A stretch of 64,000 nt of DNA from NCBI GenBank assembly GCA_964019165.1, contig OZ025271.1, positions 11,766,259 to 11,830,258 on the forward strand, read 5' to 3'. The notes beneath the pieces are model-generated. The model searched no databases. It had not been told where the DNA came from and saw only the letters and a list, made by a program, of their open reading frames with translations. Source of the DNA: Mastigias papua (Eukaryota > Cnidaria > Scyphozoa > Rhizostomeae > Mastigiidae). Numbering within the stretch: position 1 is the first letter of the stretch; every line of letters starts with the position of its first letter. Below, one piece after another: positions 20,652-53,476 of this stretch. Both the position numbers and the translations under genes were made by a program.

Positions 20652-22999
20652 CAGGATAATGGTATGTTCCAAATCCATTCAACTACTATTGCGCTCATTC
20701 CTGTTTTCATCCAATGATTTGATAAGATCTCGGGTTCTGTGCATTTTGGTAGCTGTATACCTGTACCGTGTTTACATTATAAAAGCAATAAATAATAAGC
20801 ACACTTTTACTTTTTCTTTATTTTGCATGATTTCTCATAATTTTCATTGTCCTTTGGCAACCTCTTCAGTGAGACTATTTTCTTCGTGCACCCTTGGTCT
20901 TTGATCCTTCTTCCTTCAACTAGTAGCATCAGATCGTCTCAGTCAATAGTAAGTTTTGTCGTGACTACTTTACACTGAGTGCAAATTCATATCTCCTCAA
21001 ACTGTTACTTACTTGTAATTCAAAGTTCTCTATTTTTGTACGATGACATCGGAATGTGTATATGATCCTTCAAACCCAAACAATGTACTTTGTGCATTAA
21101 TTTTTGACTGAAATATCATCTTTACAGCTCTGACTAGAGTGATATAATTGTTGATTTGCGTGCATGTAATGATATGTGTCTTGAATGGAATGATTGTTAC
21201 ACTTGTAAGGTAAACCAAATGTAGTTAGTTTCGTGTTTCAGGATTTTGACATGTATTATCAATCCATAGCATGCAAGTTCTGAATCAGTGACTACAGATC
21301 TCTATAAAGATGACACTAGGTACGCAATATTGACTTTGTTTTGTGCAACATTTTATATATGGTTTCGAGCAAGCTTAGAGTACAACTGGATGCCATTTCA
21401 TAAAGTTTTACTTTTAGCTTGTTTGGGAAGGAGCAGTTGAAGTCTACATGACTTCCAACTTCTTCTTATTACACTAAGTACATGTTTTCCACTAAGACCT
21501 CAACGACTGGTAACCTCGCTTGCAAAAATGAATTGCCTCTAGCCAGGGCTTTTGACTTATGCTTATGATGCTGTTATTGTGTTGGATATGACTAATTGCC
21601 AAAGAAAGAGGAAAGTTGTTGTTGTGCTCCATCTGCCATTTATTGCAATGGTCATTTTGGTAGATAAGAGTGGTATTTGTACTGTAAATTAGATTTAGTT
21701 CCATGTAAGCTTTAGAAGGTCATTTAAGCGTAAAGTTATTTAGGTTGTCATAGTTACTTAAGAGATCTTACAAATGTCTTACCAATAATGATCACCTATA
21801 ATACCCACATTTAGCAAATGTGGTTGGTGGCTGATGTAGAATGAGGGAAGTCAAAAGCTTGAAACTTGAAGACTGAAGTCTATACTAGCTTTCTCTCCTC
21901 CTCCCCCCTTGCCACTTTTTTCCACAGATGATCTTTGAGGTTCGTGGAAATTAGATGAGAAAATTACAAGGAGGGAATTTAAATAGATGATTTTGATGTG
22001 AAGCCATATAAAATTTCTATTCAGAATATCTAGTAACATCGTTGGCCTTGAAGCCCATGAAGAACTTGTATTAGGAATGGAAAGCAATATAATTAATAAG
22101 ACAAGCTTTGTTTGTCTACATGGATTAACTATTTGTGATAAGCTGAAATTTGACAAACATGCTCAGCAGCATACCAAGATATTTACAGAAGGGTCAGCGA
22201 ATTCTCAAGGATGGTACTTTCGGTTGATTAAATGCAAGCAAAGATCTTTCATCACAAATTAATAATGCACACTTTTAGTTATTGATCACGTATCTAGATT
22301 TTTGGCAGTTAAATGCAAATCAAAGAAACAGATTAAGCCCACAGAGAAGCATGAAGTATGCTTCAAAATGATTATGTTATCGAATTTTTGTGAGCCCCTC
22401 TGCTAAAGGTGGAGAATTGGAGACCCATATGGATATTCTTCATAATCTGATGATAGAAATATGTAAATGCTTTGAGATCGCATGAGCTCCACCCTTTATG
22501 CGGAGTGTCTTTCATAGGAGAGAATTATCATATAATCTCAGATAAGGTTCACTATTAGGGTCACTACGAGCAAAAACTGCAACATATTGAACAACCTGAT
22601 TTGTCAGAAGTAGCATCCCCTGCATCCGCCTACTTGATACTATAGAGTGCTTCTATAATCCAGTATGTCTGTAATGGAATGGAAGGGTGATGAATAAACA
22701 TACACAACTTGCTTCAAAATTTAGTATGCCCGATCCCTCTAGCATACTGACAGAAACCTACCACTTATAAGACAGCTATAGTATTAAGTTCAGCCAGATG
22801 CATAATTCATAATCAAATGATGTATCGTATATCTACTCCCATGGTATTGGTTAAATGAACATGATGCAAGAGAAAGTGGCTCCCATCCCAACCATAGACA
22901 TCGGCAGAAAATGACTATTATTCATAGTATTACAAGAACTAGTGTAGCATTGGTACAGTTGAACACTATTTTATATACTGTAGTACTTTAGTTTTATTA
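20652..22999. other. No gene seen
   Basis: No supported exon. A weak hint of an integrase-like phrase (LLVIDHVSRFLAVKCK) occurs near 22270-22320 but is too short to annotate. Confidence 0.4.
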
Positions 23000-23110
23000 T
23001 ACTCTTGAGTGCCGAATAATCATCACCCCTATTGTTAATTTTTGAAATTTTTTCTTACCCCCTGCAATTATTCCAATCTCCCCATTTATTAATTTTGAAG
23101 TTTTTTCAGT
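23000..23110 (-). mobile_element. Fragment of the TACTCTTAGG inverted-repeat family
   Basis: Begins TACTCTTGAGTGCCGAATAA and then tracks the reverse complement of the right end of the copies at 32554-33014 and 36750-37278, including the TTAATTTTT, ACCCCCT and TTTATTAATTTT blocks. It is one end only. Confidence 0.55.
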
Positions 23111-23351
23111 AAAATTGTTTTTTGCAAAAAATATTTTCATATACCTAGATACTACCTAGATAATTTATTCACTAATGCTTGCAACTACGATAATACTTTA
23201 GTTTAGGTATCTCTAAAACAAAAGATCAATAGATACTTTCAAACCTGGTCTCCTTATCCTTTTTGACAGAGATCATTTAAGTTGCTGACGAAAGATTTTT
23301 CTTTTAACGTAAGAGGTTATCACATTTTGTTCTTGTGTTTTTTTTAAATAG

Positions 23352-44874
<21,523 letters not shown>

Positions 44875-45559
44875 GTATTGAATTTGTTATTCATTTAGAA
44901 TATTCACAGTAAAGCACGCCACTTTCTACTATTTAATTCGTTGCTAGTGAAGCCCATAATTGCTTATAAACTTGTTTTTATATTGTACCCTGTATTATGG
45001 GTATTTATGGGTTGTCACATCTCAGGGCGCATTTAAAGAAATTTTGTCTAGTGAACGAAGCCTATATGTAGGCGACATTCATTACTTTGCCAAGTTTTGT
45101 CTGTATGCCACAAGGCTAAGCTACCCAATAGGCCCTTGTGCTTCGTCAACTGACAGACTGACTTGATTACAAATCGAAAACAGTCCTGTGTGAGTACGTA
45201 CAGTACTTGTGTGTTCACTTGTTTGCAAGTGCTTTTGATTATATGTGGTTAAAAACGTGGATTTTTGTGATAATATGAATGGTATAAGGTGGTTTAAATT
45301 TCGAAAGAAAACTACTTTTATATAGGGGTAAATTATGGCCCCACAAGGAAAAGGGTTAATTTAGATAAAAACAACTTTATCAGGATAAATGCCCAATGCT
45401 GAATCGAGAAATATGTCATGCAGATTATTTGGGATTTTGATAGCCAACAAAATACTAGAGGCGGAGAACAAACCGACAACAACATTACAATGCTAGAGAG
45501 ATGAATAAGATAGGCATACCAACAAAGTTTTTTTCCACACCATTTCATTTTTCAAAAAC
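44875..45559. other. Nothing firmly recognised
   Basis: A candidate further exon after TCACATCTCAG at 45026 (GAFKEILSSERSLYVGD...) is possible in phase but matches no domain I know. Confidence 0.3.
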
Positions 45560-46440
45560 CTTGAAGTCCCCAACTATCCGTCTTCAGACCAATGCGGCAA
45601 TTCATATCAGCAAAAACGAACTCAACGTTTCCATTGATCTTGGTTTGATTTGAGGAGCTTCGCTCTTTTTGTTGTCAGATTAAGTAAGATGTGTTTTTTC
45701 AGCCTCTATAAACTGCAGTCATATGCTTCCACGCTAAGAACTTCACGATCATGGCCTGTTTGACTTCACCAGTATTTGTATCCTTTACTCTAGCTCCAAC
45801 CTGATAACCAACCAAGCTCGGTGATAGCCTCGTCTGGTACAACTACACCAGTCTCCTTCAAAATGTCTTTTACTCTGTTTATGTGGTCGGTTGCAGTTTC
45901 TGATGATTTAGCCAAAGGAAACGCATAGATCCTCAGACATTCCCTGCGACTGTATTGCTCTGCATCATCGGGATATTGCTCTGCGTCATCGATTTCGTTT
46001 TTCTATACTGGCGAAATATGCTTCATAGAGAGCGTGTTGGAATTTGACTAATTCGAGCCTTGCAATCAAGGGATCGGCTACCTTTTTTATTTCATTAAGT
46101 GCCGTTTGGCGTATTTCATTCAAATTCATTAAGAAAGTTATTTAGTTCATCTTTATCAGGTAGGTTAGAAATTGCCGCATGACTGCATCTGCCACTATAT
46201 TTTTTGAGGAACTTTGTTCATTAATACTCAGTATTATATTCATGACTGCATGTTGGATATAATACTCGTAGTCAAAGGTACTCAAGCGTAGCTCGAAAAT
46301 TAGGTGTTTTTGGCCCACCTTGTACAATACAAACCTATCAAGAATTCTAGGTTCTTCACAAATAATCGATGTAATGTTCAATATTCTCTCTAAAGCTAGA
46401 ACTTGAATCCTTTCATCCCAGATTTCCTCAAGTAGCACAC
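45560..46440 (-). pseudogene. Possible LINE ORF1-like remnant
   Basis: The minus-strand frame 46438-46142 (98 residues, ALERILNITSIICEEP, FELRLSTFDYEYYIQHAVMN) is followed in another frame by LNEIRQTALNEIKKVADPLI and QHALYEAYFASIEKRNR, then GARVKDTNTGEVKQAMIVKFLAWK near 45800. The last part resembles the RRM-like region of ORF1 proteins from L1-type retrotransposons. Several stops. Family assignment is tentative. Confidence 0.4.
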
Positions 46441-47379
46441 ATTAAAGAAGAGGAATGAATCAATCACCATGAGGAGTAGGAAACTAAAGACCATAATTTT
46501 TTTCTGTAGCCAATGGCCCAACAGTGGCAATTATAAAAGATGCCGTGTTTTCTCATTTTTGCATCAATTTTGTCTTTAACCTGCAAGTTTGTTGCTTTTC
46601 TAATACTGAGAAATTTCCAAATGATCAAAAGTGTTAAGTAGAGTAGACGTAGTTTTCACTCTGCATTTGAGTGTTGTGGTATTGAACATGATGGTATTTT
46701 AAGTTATCTGATAAATGTTGACCATGTTCTAATTTATTTGCAGTAGCCAACAAGGCAGATCCCTAGAGACCAAAGTATGGGTGGTATGTTGGTATTTTTT
46801 TCTTTCTATGTACTTTTTGTCCGGGACTAATGTCATATGGTACAAATCCTTATGCTATCATGGAAACAAGATTCCTAGCAGTACATGTATATGTACAGAA
46901 ACATCATATTCCATTTTTCTAGCAGATTTCAAAGCAAGAATCAATTTTCTTCATATTGAGTCGGAGCCCATTGTCAATTGATAGCACTTCGAGGCCCCAC
47001 TGATAGCAGCACTAGCAGTAGAGGTTGTACGTTCCTTTATCAGCATTCCTTGTTGCAAAGATGGAATATCTAGCTAGCAATGTTAGGATGATTAATCCCG
47101 CCTAACCACGGCATTCCCAAATCATAGATATATTTTTTGTGGTTTCAGACTCAGTTGAGGAGATAGTGCTTCGTTGCTGGGTGTTAAAGTCTACTTTATA
47201 TTTGATTTATATCTCCTTATTGGCTCGATGATTTTCTTGATGCCTTTACCTTTATCCCCTCTTTCCTTTATCCTGCATTTAGCTGACCACATCCAGTCCT
47301 CGTCGTGTTTATTTCCATAGCTGTGACTCCATGCCTTGCCCATTTGTGTCACATTATTCATTGTATTCTATGTCTAATA
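46441..47379. other. Nothing recognised
   Basis: No exon or repeat supported. Confidence 0.45.
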
Positions 47380-47664
47380 GGCCCCATTTACACTATGCCG
47401 CTTCAAAATGAAACGGTACATAATTGCTCTGTTTTGTCCTACCGTTTACACTGAACCGTATTCGAATCCGGTCTAAAATGAAGAGGATTATTAAAATGAT
47501 TCGATATGAACATGATGCAAAATGTTTCTGTTTAAATGGATGACAGCGGCTTGATTTCACAATGGATAAGACAAGAGGCTCCTATTTCCCCTAAAAGATG
47601 CAATTTGAGCTGTTCTTTGGCAACTGAGTAAAATTAGCTGAAAAATACTTTGGTCCATGAAAAC

Positions 47665-48504
47665 ATGAGCAATAAATGGAAAAGTACCTCCCAAGAGGCA
47701 AATGTGGATAAAATGAACTTTTTCAGTTGGACAAAAGAAGATATGCAGGTTCTTCCGGAGGTTGTACTTCATTATGAAGCAGGTAAGACAGCGAATGGAT
47801 TTAATTCGGAATCTATTAGATCGAAGTACTCAGACATTAGGGACATACTTATGAGTAGATACTCAAGAGACGGGGAAAACGCTGGACTTTCTTGCAAAAC
47901 CCCAGGACCTTTATTTACAAAAGAGAGGTTAATTACCAAAATTAAATCACTGAGCAACAAAGTCAAGGGTGCATTGGATACAGGAAGGAAGAGTGGTGGT
48001 GGGGGGTTGTTTTGCAGTTATACAGATCATGCTCGGAACTGTGGGGTGGATGTCCTGCAGCAAAATCATGGAATAGACACGAGTTCTCCACGCCTATTCT
48101 CACCCACTGATTTAAGGATGACAGACAACAATACATCATCTGATAGTGGTAAGGTAGAACTGGAGTACTCTGCATCCAGCAGTAATGAAAGCTCTACTGA
48201 GAAAGCTGGTGGTGATGTACCAGAAAGAAGAAGTCTACTTGAGGATTTGAAAGACAGCAGAAGTTTGAAGCTGAGGAAGCTCCTACCTCTTGACAAGCAG
48301 ATGCTCCAGTTTGCAAAAGATGACATGGCTTTCAAAAGCCAGATGCTTGCAGAGATGAGTGAAGGTAACAAAGCAAATGCAGCCCAGATGACAATTTTAA
48401 CTAATTCACTGGTGAACCTTACAAAATGCATCAACAGCGACACTCAGCCGGCCGCAGCAACAGTTTATGCCCCAACAGGTGCAATTTACTCCAGTGCAGG
48501 GTAG
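47665..48504 (+). CDS. Myb/SANT-like DNA-binding protein of Harbinger-type element
   Basis: ATG at 47665 gives 279 residues; the frame is open slightly upstream via TTG but has no earlier ATG. Residues ~17-105 (FFSWTKEDMQVLPEVVL ... KERLITKIKSLSNKVKGALD) form a tri-helical Myb/SANT/MADF-like DNA-binding domain with a Lys/Arg-rich end GRKSGGGG. Harbinger elements use such a protein to bring the transposase to the ends. A Ser/Glu-rich linker and a helical, probably coiled region (LDKQMLQFAKDDMAFKSQMLAEM) follow. The frame stops at 48504, but from about 48440 another frame reads a more natural Gln-rich tail (RPQQQFMPQQVQFTPVQ) to TGA at 48590-48592. A late frameshift therefore truncates the protein by about 30 residues. 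Confidence 0.72.
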   Translation: MSNKWKSTSQEANVDKMNFFSWTKEDMQVLPEVVLHYEAGKTANGFNSESIRSKYSDIRDILMSRYSRDGENAGLSCKTPGPLFTKERLITKIKSLSNKVKGALDTGRKSGGGGLFCSYTDHARNCGVDVLQQNHGIDTSSPRLFSPTDLRMTDNNTSSDSGKVELEYSASSSNESSTEKAGGDVPERRSLLEDLKDSRSLKLRKLLPLDKQMLQFAKDDMAFKSQMLAEMSEGNKANAAQMTILTNSLVNLTKCINSDTQPAAATVYAPTGAIYSSAG

Positions 48505-48869
48505 CAGTCAAATCAGTGGTTCCCCACTTTGCAATGCCATCCTCAGTCCAAACCAACAAAGTTTAACAGAAAAGAATGAATCTGAATTGTGATCTAACAG
48601 CTTCGATGATGGACTGATGATGATGATCTATACTGATTTATAAATCAATGACTAGCTTTTGCCATAGTAACTTAACATGCATATAAATAGTTTTTGTTTT
48701 AATTTTTAAGCAGCATTAGAATGTCAATCAAACTACTTCGCAAAAATATCTCGTAAATTTTTTCCCCCAAGCTCAGCACTAGTATAAGCAGCTATTTCTT
48801 TGAGTTATGCAGGGATGTTGGGAATTTTCTTCAGCTTCTTGTGACATTTGCACTAGGTTATTATTAAGA

Positions 48870-49300
48870 CTTTGATTCTTCACATCACATATGCTATGGA
48901 AAACGAAGCATGTATGAATGAGACAAAGGACAGATTCCAGTTTTCTATCTATTGGCCTCCTTGGTGCACCAAAATCTACCCTTCAGTCTATCAACTGCAC
49001 ATTCAATTGTCATTCATGCAGATGATAATCTGTAACTGTAGAATTGCTCTGTAACATTTTGCTCACCAGATGGAAATTCCTTCATCTTGAATCCTGAACA
49101 ATCTCCCTCTCTTGCATTGGTATTTCTTATAACTTCAAAAGATGGCTAATGCTCGAATTGGCAAACACTCATGCATCATGGACTGAGCCTGGCCATTGGA
49201 TAACAACATCTGCGAAAAGATTTCGATAATAACAAACAGCCTAATCATTGAAAGTTTATATTCCCTTGCGATTCAAGAAGTCACTATAATTTTCTCCAGG
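48870..49300 (-). pseudogene. PIF/Harbinger DDE transposase remnant
   Basis: On the minus strand, in order: RNLFADVV, QWPGSVHDA, VFANSSISHLL, a gap, then MTIECAVDRLKGRFWC, and in a third frame PIDRKLESVLCLIHTCFVFHS. These match consecutive blocks of Harbinger transposases: the WPGSxHD block with a catalytic Asp, the ECAFGRLKGR block with the catalytic Glu, and the HNxCE-like end. A piece between EIVQDS and EFPSG is missing and stops interrupt. It cannot be active. Confidence 0.75.
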
Positions 49301-49319
49301 CTATTTACTCTCAATATGT

Positions 49320-49730
49320 GTCCTGCCAAGGTTCTGCTACAGGACAACATCTTATCACAGATCCAGAATGTTCGGATCATTGGGCAAGCAGGAGCTTCCT
49401 TTCATTTAAGTGTTTTGGAATCTGCTTGCATTCAGACTCAAAACCCAATCTTGTTTAAACAAAAAGGTCATTTTCTCACTTGGACTCTTCAAGCAAACAA
49501 TGGTGAATAGGTGCCAAGTGGCCAATCATACGGCTAACTGGACACATTATTCATCATTATCACGTGTATCAGCATCTGGCTATATATTTCGGTTCACCTT
49601 TCGGCCGTAATCCAATGATGAGCGTCGGACAAGGAAAGCTTTTCAGTACGCTTAAAGAATGTTCTCACTATTTCGGCCTTATAATGAATATATGGGCACT
49701 ACAAAGGACGATGTTTTTTAAGTTTCATTT
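49320..49730 (+). pseudogene. Second Penelope-like 3' fragment
   Basis: Parallels 42259-42670: GGACAACATCTTATCACAGA, then a frame with FHLSVLESACIQTQNPILFK, CACTTGGACTCTTCAAG, and further on TGGCTATATATTTCGGTTCA and a diverged copy of the right inverted end. The GIY-YIG core itself is absent. It lies directly against the Harbinger transposase remnant. Confidence 0.75.
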
Positions 49731-49981
49731 TCACTTTCACTACAATTTTTTCACTTGCATCACGTTGCTGTACTACGTCTTTGTATTTTCATATGTAATG
49801 GAAGCAATCTCTTTTTTACAATGAAGAAGATGACTCTGGTTGATCGAGTACTGTTGTTTTCTCATTGCAGATTAGTGTGGTATTGAAGCTATCTTGATTG
49901 ATTGGAAGTTACTATTTGAAATTGCAGATTTGTTGAAACGAGATTCGGGGATCTATTTGCTGGAACTACCTCAACTACACG

Positions 49982-50212
49982 CTTGTTTATAAGAAAGTGA
50001 CTTATAGGGAAGTGATTTATGATTTATAAAAAAGTAATGCTCGACTGCTCAAAAAGTTGAGAAAGTTTAGGACCTGATTTTGGAGACCTAAAAAGATTGA
50101 TAAGTTGATGCAAACTTGAAGTTCAAATTTTCACACGAGCCAGTCATCTCTTATGCTTAATTTGCATAGAGTTGCTATAAAAATCTATATATTTCAGTGT
50201 TATGTTTGTGTA
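49982..50212 (+). repeat. Dispersed direct repeat, copy 2
   Basis: Partner of 44131-44345 in the same orientation. Confidence 0.55.
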
Positions 50213-50897
50213 GTGCCTGTCTGTCTGCATAACACTGCAATGGTATACAAACTGGAATATTCTCGCTAAGAAAGTTTTAAGACAGTTTCAGTGAATAAAT
50301 GATGAAAAGTTAAGACAGTTTCAGTGCCCTGCGAAAAAAAATTTCTTATAAAGCTGCATGTAGATTTTCAGCCATCCATTAGAAATAATAATGAACTTTG
50401 ATTATCATCAATCAATAAGTGATCATTTAATGCACGATTGCAATTAAACATATTTCGCATAGTAGAAGCCAATGAGTTTATTCACAGTCATCTTTGCCTT
50501 TTAGCTAATGTACCTAATGTAAGTTCGATCAATAATTAAGGAGATTCTGTAAGAGTTAGAGCTATCATATAGTTCTAGTCAGCCGTATAAACAGCATGTA
50601 GAGAACAACAACATCAGGTTCTTTGTTATAAATAAGCTCTTCGTCTACAGTTTGTCCAAACTATCAAATGTCCATAACCAATACATATAGTGAGTATATA
50701 TCTTGACAGCCGCAGACAGATGCGCCCACCCTGGGGGCGGGAGCAGAAGGGTCAACTGCTCATCCGGCCCTCGCCCAGGAGGGGCAAGGAATGTTCTTTA
50801 GAATAGGATCACTTGCAGATATATGGTCAACATTTGCCCTATTAAAGAGAATATGAAGTCTAGAATCGATCCCTGTCGCAGCACATACCTATATAGG
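50213..50897. other. Nothing recognised
   Basis: Only a short duplicated phrase (GTTAAGACAGTTTCAGTG, about 50308 and nearby) and a GC-rich patch at 50710-50790. Confidence 0.4.
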
Positions 50898-51174
50898 CCT
50901 ACAGTCAGTGGTGTAGAGGTAAATTGATAGCTGGGAGGGGGGGGGGCACTTTGCGTACCTGAGTTTTTATAGGAAACTAAGACTTTGTCCAAATAGTCAT
51001 ATAAGAAACTGAGAGAGTGGTCTTGCGAGGAAAGCTATAATACGTGTTATACAGCTATAATACTGTTGCCTAATAATACTTGCTTCATGTTAATACCATT
51101 TTGGGAGCAAGACACTAACTGAGGGTGACGGGGGCTGGACCCCCGTGCCCCCCTTCTACACCACTGCCTACAGT
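50898..51174. mobile_element. hAT-type MITE with 8-bp target duplication
   Basis: Element 50906-51166 (261 bp) has inverted ends CAGTGGTGTAGA and TCTACACCACTG, flanked by the perfect 8-bp duplication CCTACAGT (50898-50905, 51167-51174). CAGNG ends and 8-bp duplications are typical of hAT. G-runs and C-runs lie near the ends; no ORF. Confidence 0.9.
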
Positions 51175-51420
51175 AGAAAACTCCCCGCCCCTGCCCTAGT
51201 CACATGCAAATGTCCCTGGTTGCAGAGTCCCGTAATTGCTTAAAGCTGCCCAATAAAGTCCCGTCTGGTATTGTGTGTTGTCATTTAGCAATGATATTGA
51301 ATTCCACTGATATACTTTACCCATACTGAAGTTAATCGTACATAGAAATTTGATTACCCTCTTGCTCAGCAGCCAGGTCTATTAAGCCTGTGCACTGTGG
51401 ATCTGTTAGTTCGGTGGAGT

Positions 51421-52096
51421 TAGTACAGTTCTCTAGTCGAGGTTGTTTGATGATTGTGATTTGAAAGAATGATAAAGTTATGTAATCGATTTTGCTGTCA
51501 TTTATATCAAGTATTGCAGGTATTTGACCTAAATTAGCACCTTTTTCTGCATGTTTTTGCACATCTTTTGCTAACTGTAGTAACTGTAGTTAATACAGTT
51601 CTCTAGTTGAGGTTGTTTGATGATTGTGATTTGAAAGAATGATAAAGTTATGTAATCGATTTTGCTGTCATTTATATCAAGTATTGCAGGTATTTGACCT
51701 AAATTAGCACCTATTTCTGCATGTTTTTGCACATCTTTTGCTAACTGTAGTAACTGTAGTTAATACAGTTCTCTAGTTGAGGTTGTTTGATGATTGTGAT
51801 TTGAAAGAATGATAAAGTTATGTAATCGATTTTGCTGTCATTTATATCAAGTATTGCAGGTATTTGCCCTAAATTAGCACCTATTTCTGCATGTTTTTGC
51901 ACATCTTTTGCTAACTGTAGTAACTGTAGTTAATACAGTTCTCTAGTTGAGGTTGTTTGATGATTGTGATTTGAAAGAATGATAAAGTTATGTAATCGAT
52001 TTTGCTGTCATTTATATCAAGTATTGCAGGTATTTGCCCTAAATTAGCACCTATTTCTGCATGTTTTTGCACATCTTTTGCTAACTGTAGTTAAAC
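51421..52096. repeat. 170-bp tandem array, four copies
   Basis: Units start at 51421, 51591, 51761 and 51931 (TAGTACAGTT or TAATACAGTT), exactly 170 bases apart and nearly identical. Differences are few, such as CTAGTCGAGG versus CTAGTTGAGG and GACC versus GCCC. The last unit is slightly short. Confidence 0.95.
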
Positions 52097-52497
52097 ATCT
52101 GATATCAGCAGTAAGTATATTATAGCTTAGCTGGATAATAGTGACTTCAGACCAACAAGGTGCCCCCTCTACCCACAATCGATAGCCAGGTTAGCCGAGA
52201 GCTTGCACGGAGTCCTGGGCTAGTGGAAAAATCGTCTCCCTGGTGACATCATCATGAAGCAAAAAGTCACCAAGGAATCTTCAATAACTATTAGGGGCCC
52301 TTCTCAGGTTCAGGGCACATAATAACCTGTCTCCGGGCCCCCGACTCTAAATAAATGCTAACATCACTGACACTTTAAGTACTGTGAACGAATTTGTATA
52401 GAATCTTGCATCTAAATTGCTTAACGTAAAGCACTAAGATGTTTGTATAATAGATACCCACATTACAGTTACCACCAGTTGCTATTGAAGTATACTA

Positions 52498-53265
52498 AAG
52501 CCTTGTGCAAACGATCTAACATTTGGTCTAACATTTCATCTGATAATAGGTGTGAAAAGTTAGTTGATGTCTGTGAAGTGAGCAAACGAATCTGACATCT
52601 CACCTATCATTTAGCCAAACATTTGCGCCTTTGCAGGGCTCCACATCATAAACATAGAGTTTGACCCGGAACAAAGAACCCAGTACGCGTGCATGCACGC
52701 GCGCACTGTATAAACCACGCACGCACTGAACAGTGTTAGATATTTGTGTTGGAAAAAATCGACAAATTAATAAGCAGGGGGGACATTTATATGGCACCTT
52801 AGAGCACCTATTTAACAAACATCAGGTTTAGGCTATTCCATAAAAACAGCCCTCTATAACTAAACAATGTCCTTCCTTTCACAGAGTTTGTCCTTTGCTA
52901 TTAAAAGCCAATCATTTTATACATATCTGTGTTTTACTTTTGGTCTGCGAAGATCCACAATGACTAAGATTGTCTTCTGTCTCTATGATATGATTTGTGG
53001 ACTAAAGTTAAAAGTTCTTTTCTGCAAACGTAAGCCAGTGGGTCCCAAGATAGTGGCAAGTTTTTCAATTTCCAACATTTTGAGAAACAAATGGAGAACA
53101 ATGAAATGTCGGCCCAAATGTTTGATCTTGATCGAACACCGCCTAAAGTTGCAACAAATAATATTAGGTGCCCTGAAATGGAGTGCATGCGATCCAGCAT
53201 TTTGCTTAACAAGATGTTGGACGAAATGTTAGACCAAACGTTAGAACGTTTTGTACAGGGCTTAA
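52498..53265. mobile_element. Inverted-repeat element with AAGCCTTGT ends
   Basis: The left end (52498-52545; AAGCCTTGTGCAAACG, TTTGGTCTAACATTTC) and the right end (about 53218-53265) are inverted copies of about 46 bp with some mismatches. The 0.7-kb interior has no recognisable protein and contains a fragment of the TACTCTTAGG family. Confidence 0.7.
52749..52805. mobile_element. End fragment of the TACTCTTAGG family
   Basis: GGAAAAAATCGA, AATTAATAAG, GGGGGGAC and TGGCACCTTAGAG match the right end of the copy at 36750-37278. Confidence 0.55.
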
Positions 53266-53476
53266 GTGATTAAAAAGTGGTGATTTCAAGCAAAGTATGC
53301 CGTGAAGTTTCATTCAGAACTTTTCTGTTAATACCTTCGGTTTTCCTTTAAGTTACTCCTTTCGTCCTAACCGCTTTGACTGCCCCTTAATATTTCTATA
53401 TCAGATCAATGGAGTATGCTCGGTAAATCGCCTTGATGACACGTGATTTTTTGAAGTGCTATTAGCTCATATTATA

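Larger units (their letters stand above)
47380..49320. mobile_element. PIF/Harbinger-type DNA transposon (decayed)
   Basis: A plus-strand Myb/SANT-like protein gene and a convergent minus-strand DDE transposase remnant lie together, as in PIF/Harbinger elements. A likely left end GGCCCCATTTACACTATG starts at 47380, preceded by TAATA. No matching right end was found; the right side abuts a Penelope fragment at about 49320. Confidence 0.65.

Noticed and set aside
22060..22350. Gypsy integrase-like phrase LLVIDHVSRFLAV
   Set aside because: Only one short motif, with no flanking gypsy blocks in order.
45027..45166. Possible sixth exon of the ZU5-UPA gene after TCACATCTCAG
   Set aside because: Phase fits, but there is no domain match and the frame soon ends; too weak to annotate as an exon.
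51421..52096. CRISPR-like array
   Set aside because: Repeat units are 170 bp, directly adjacent with no unique spacers, in a eukaryotic context.
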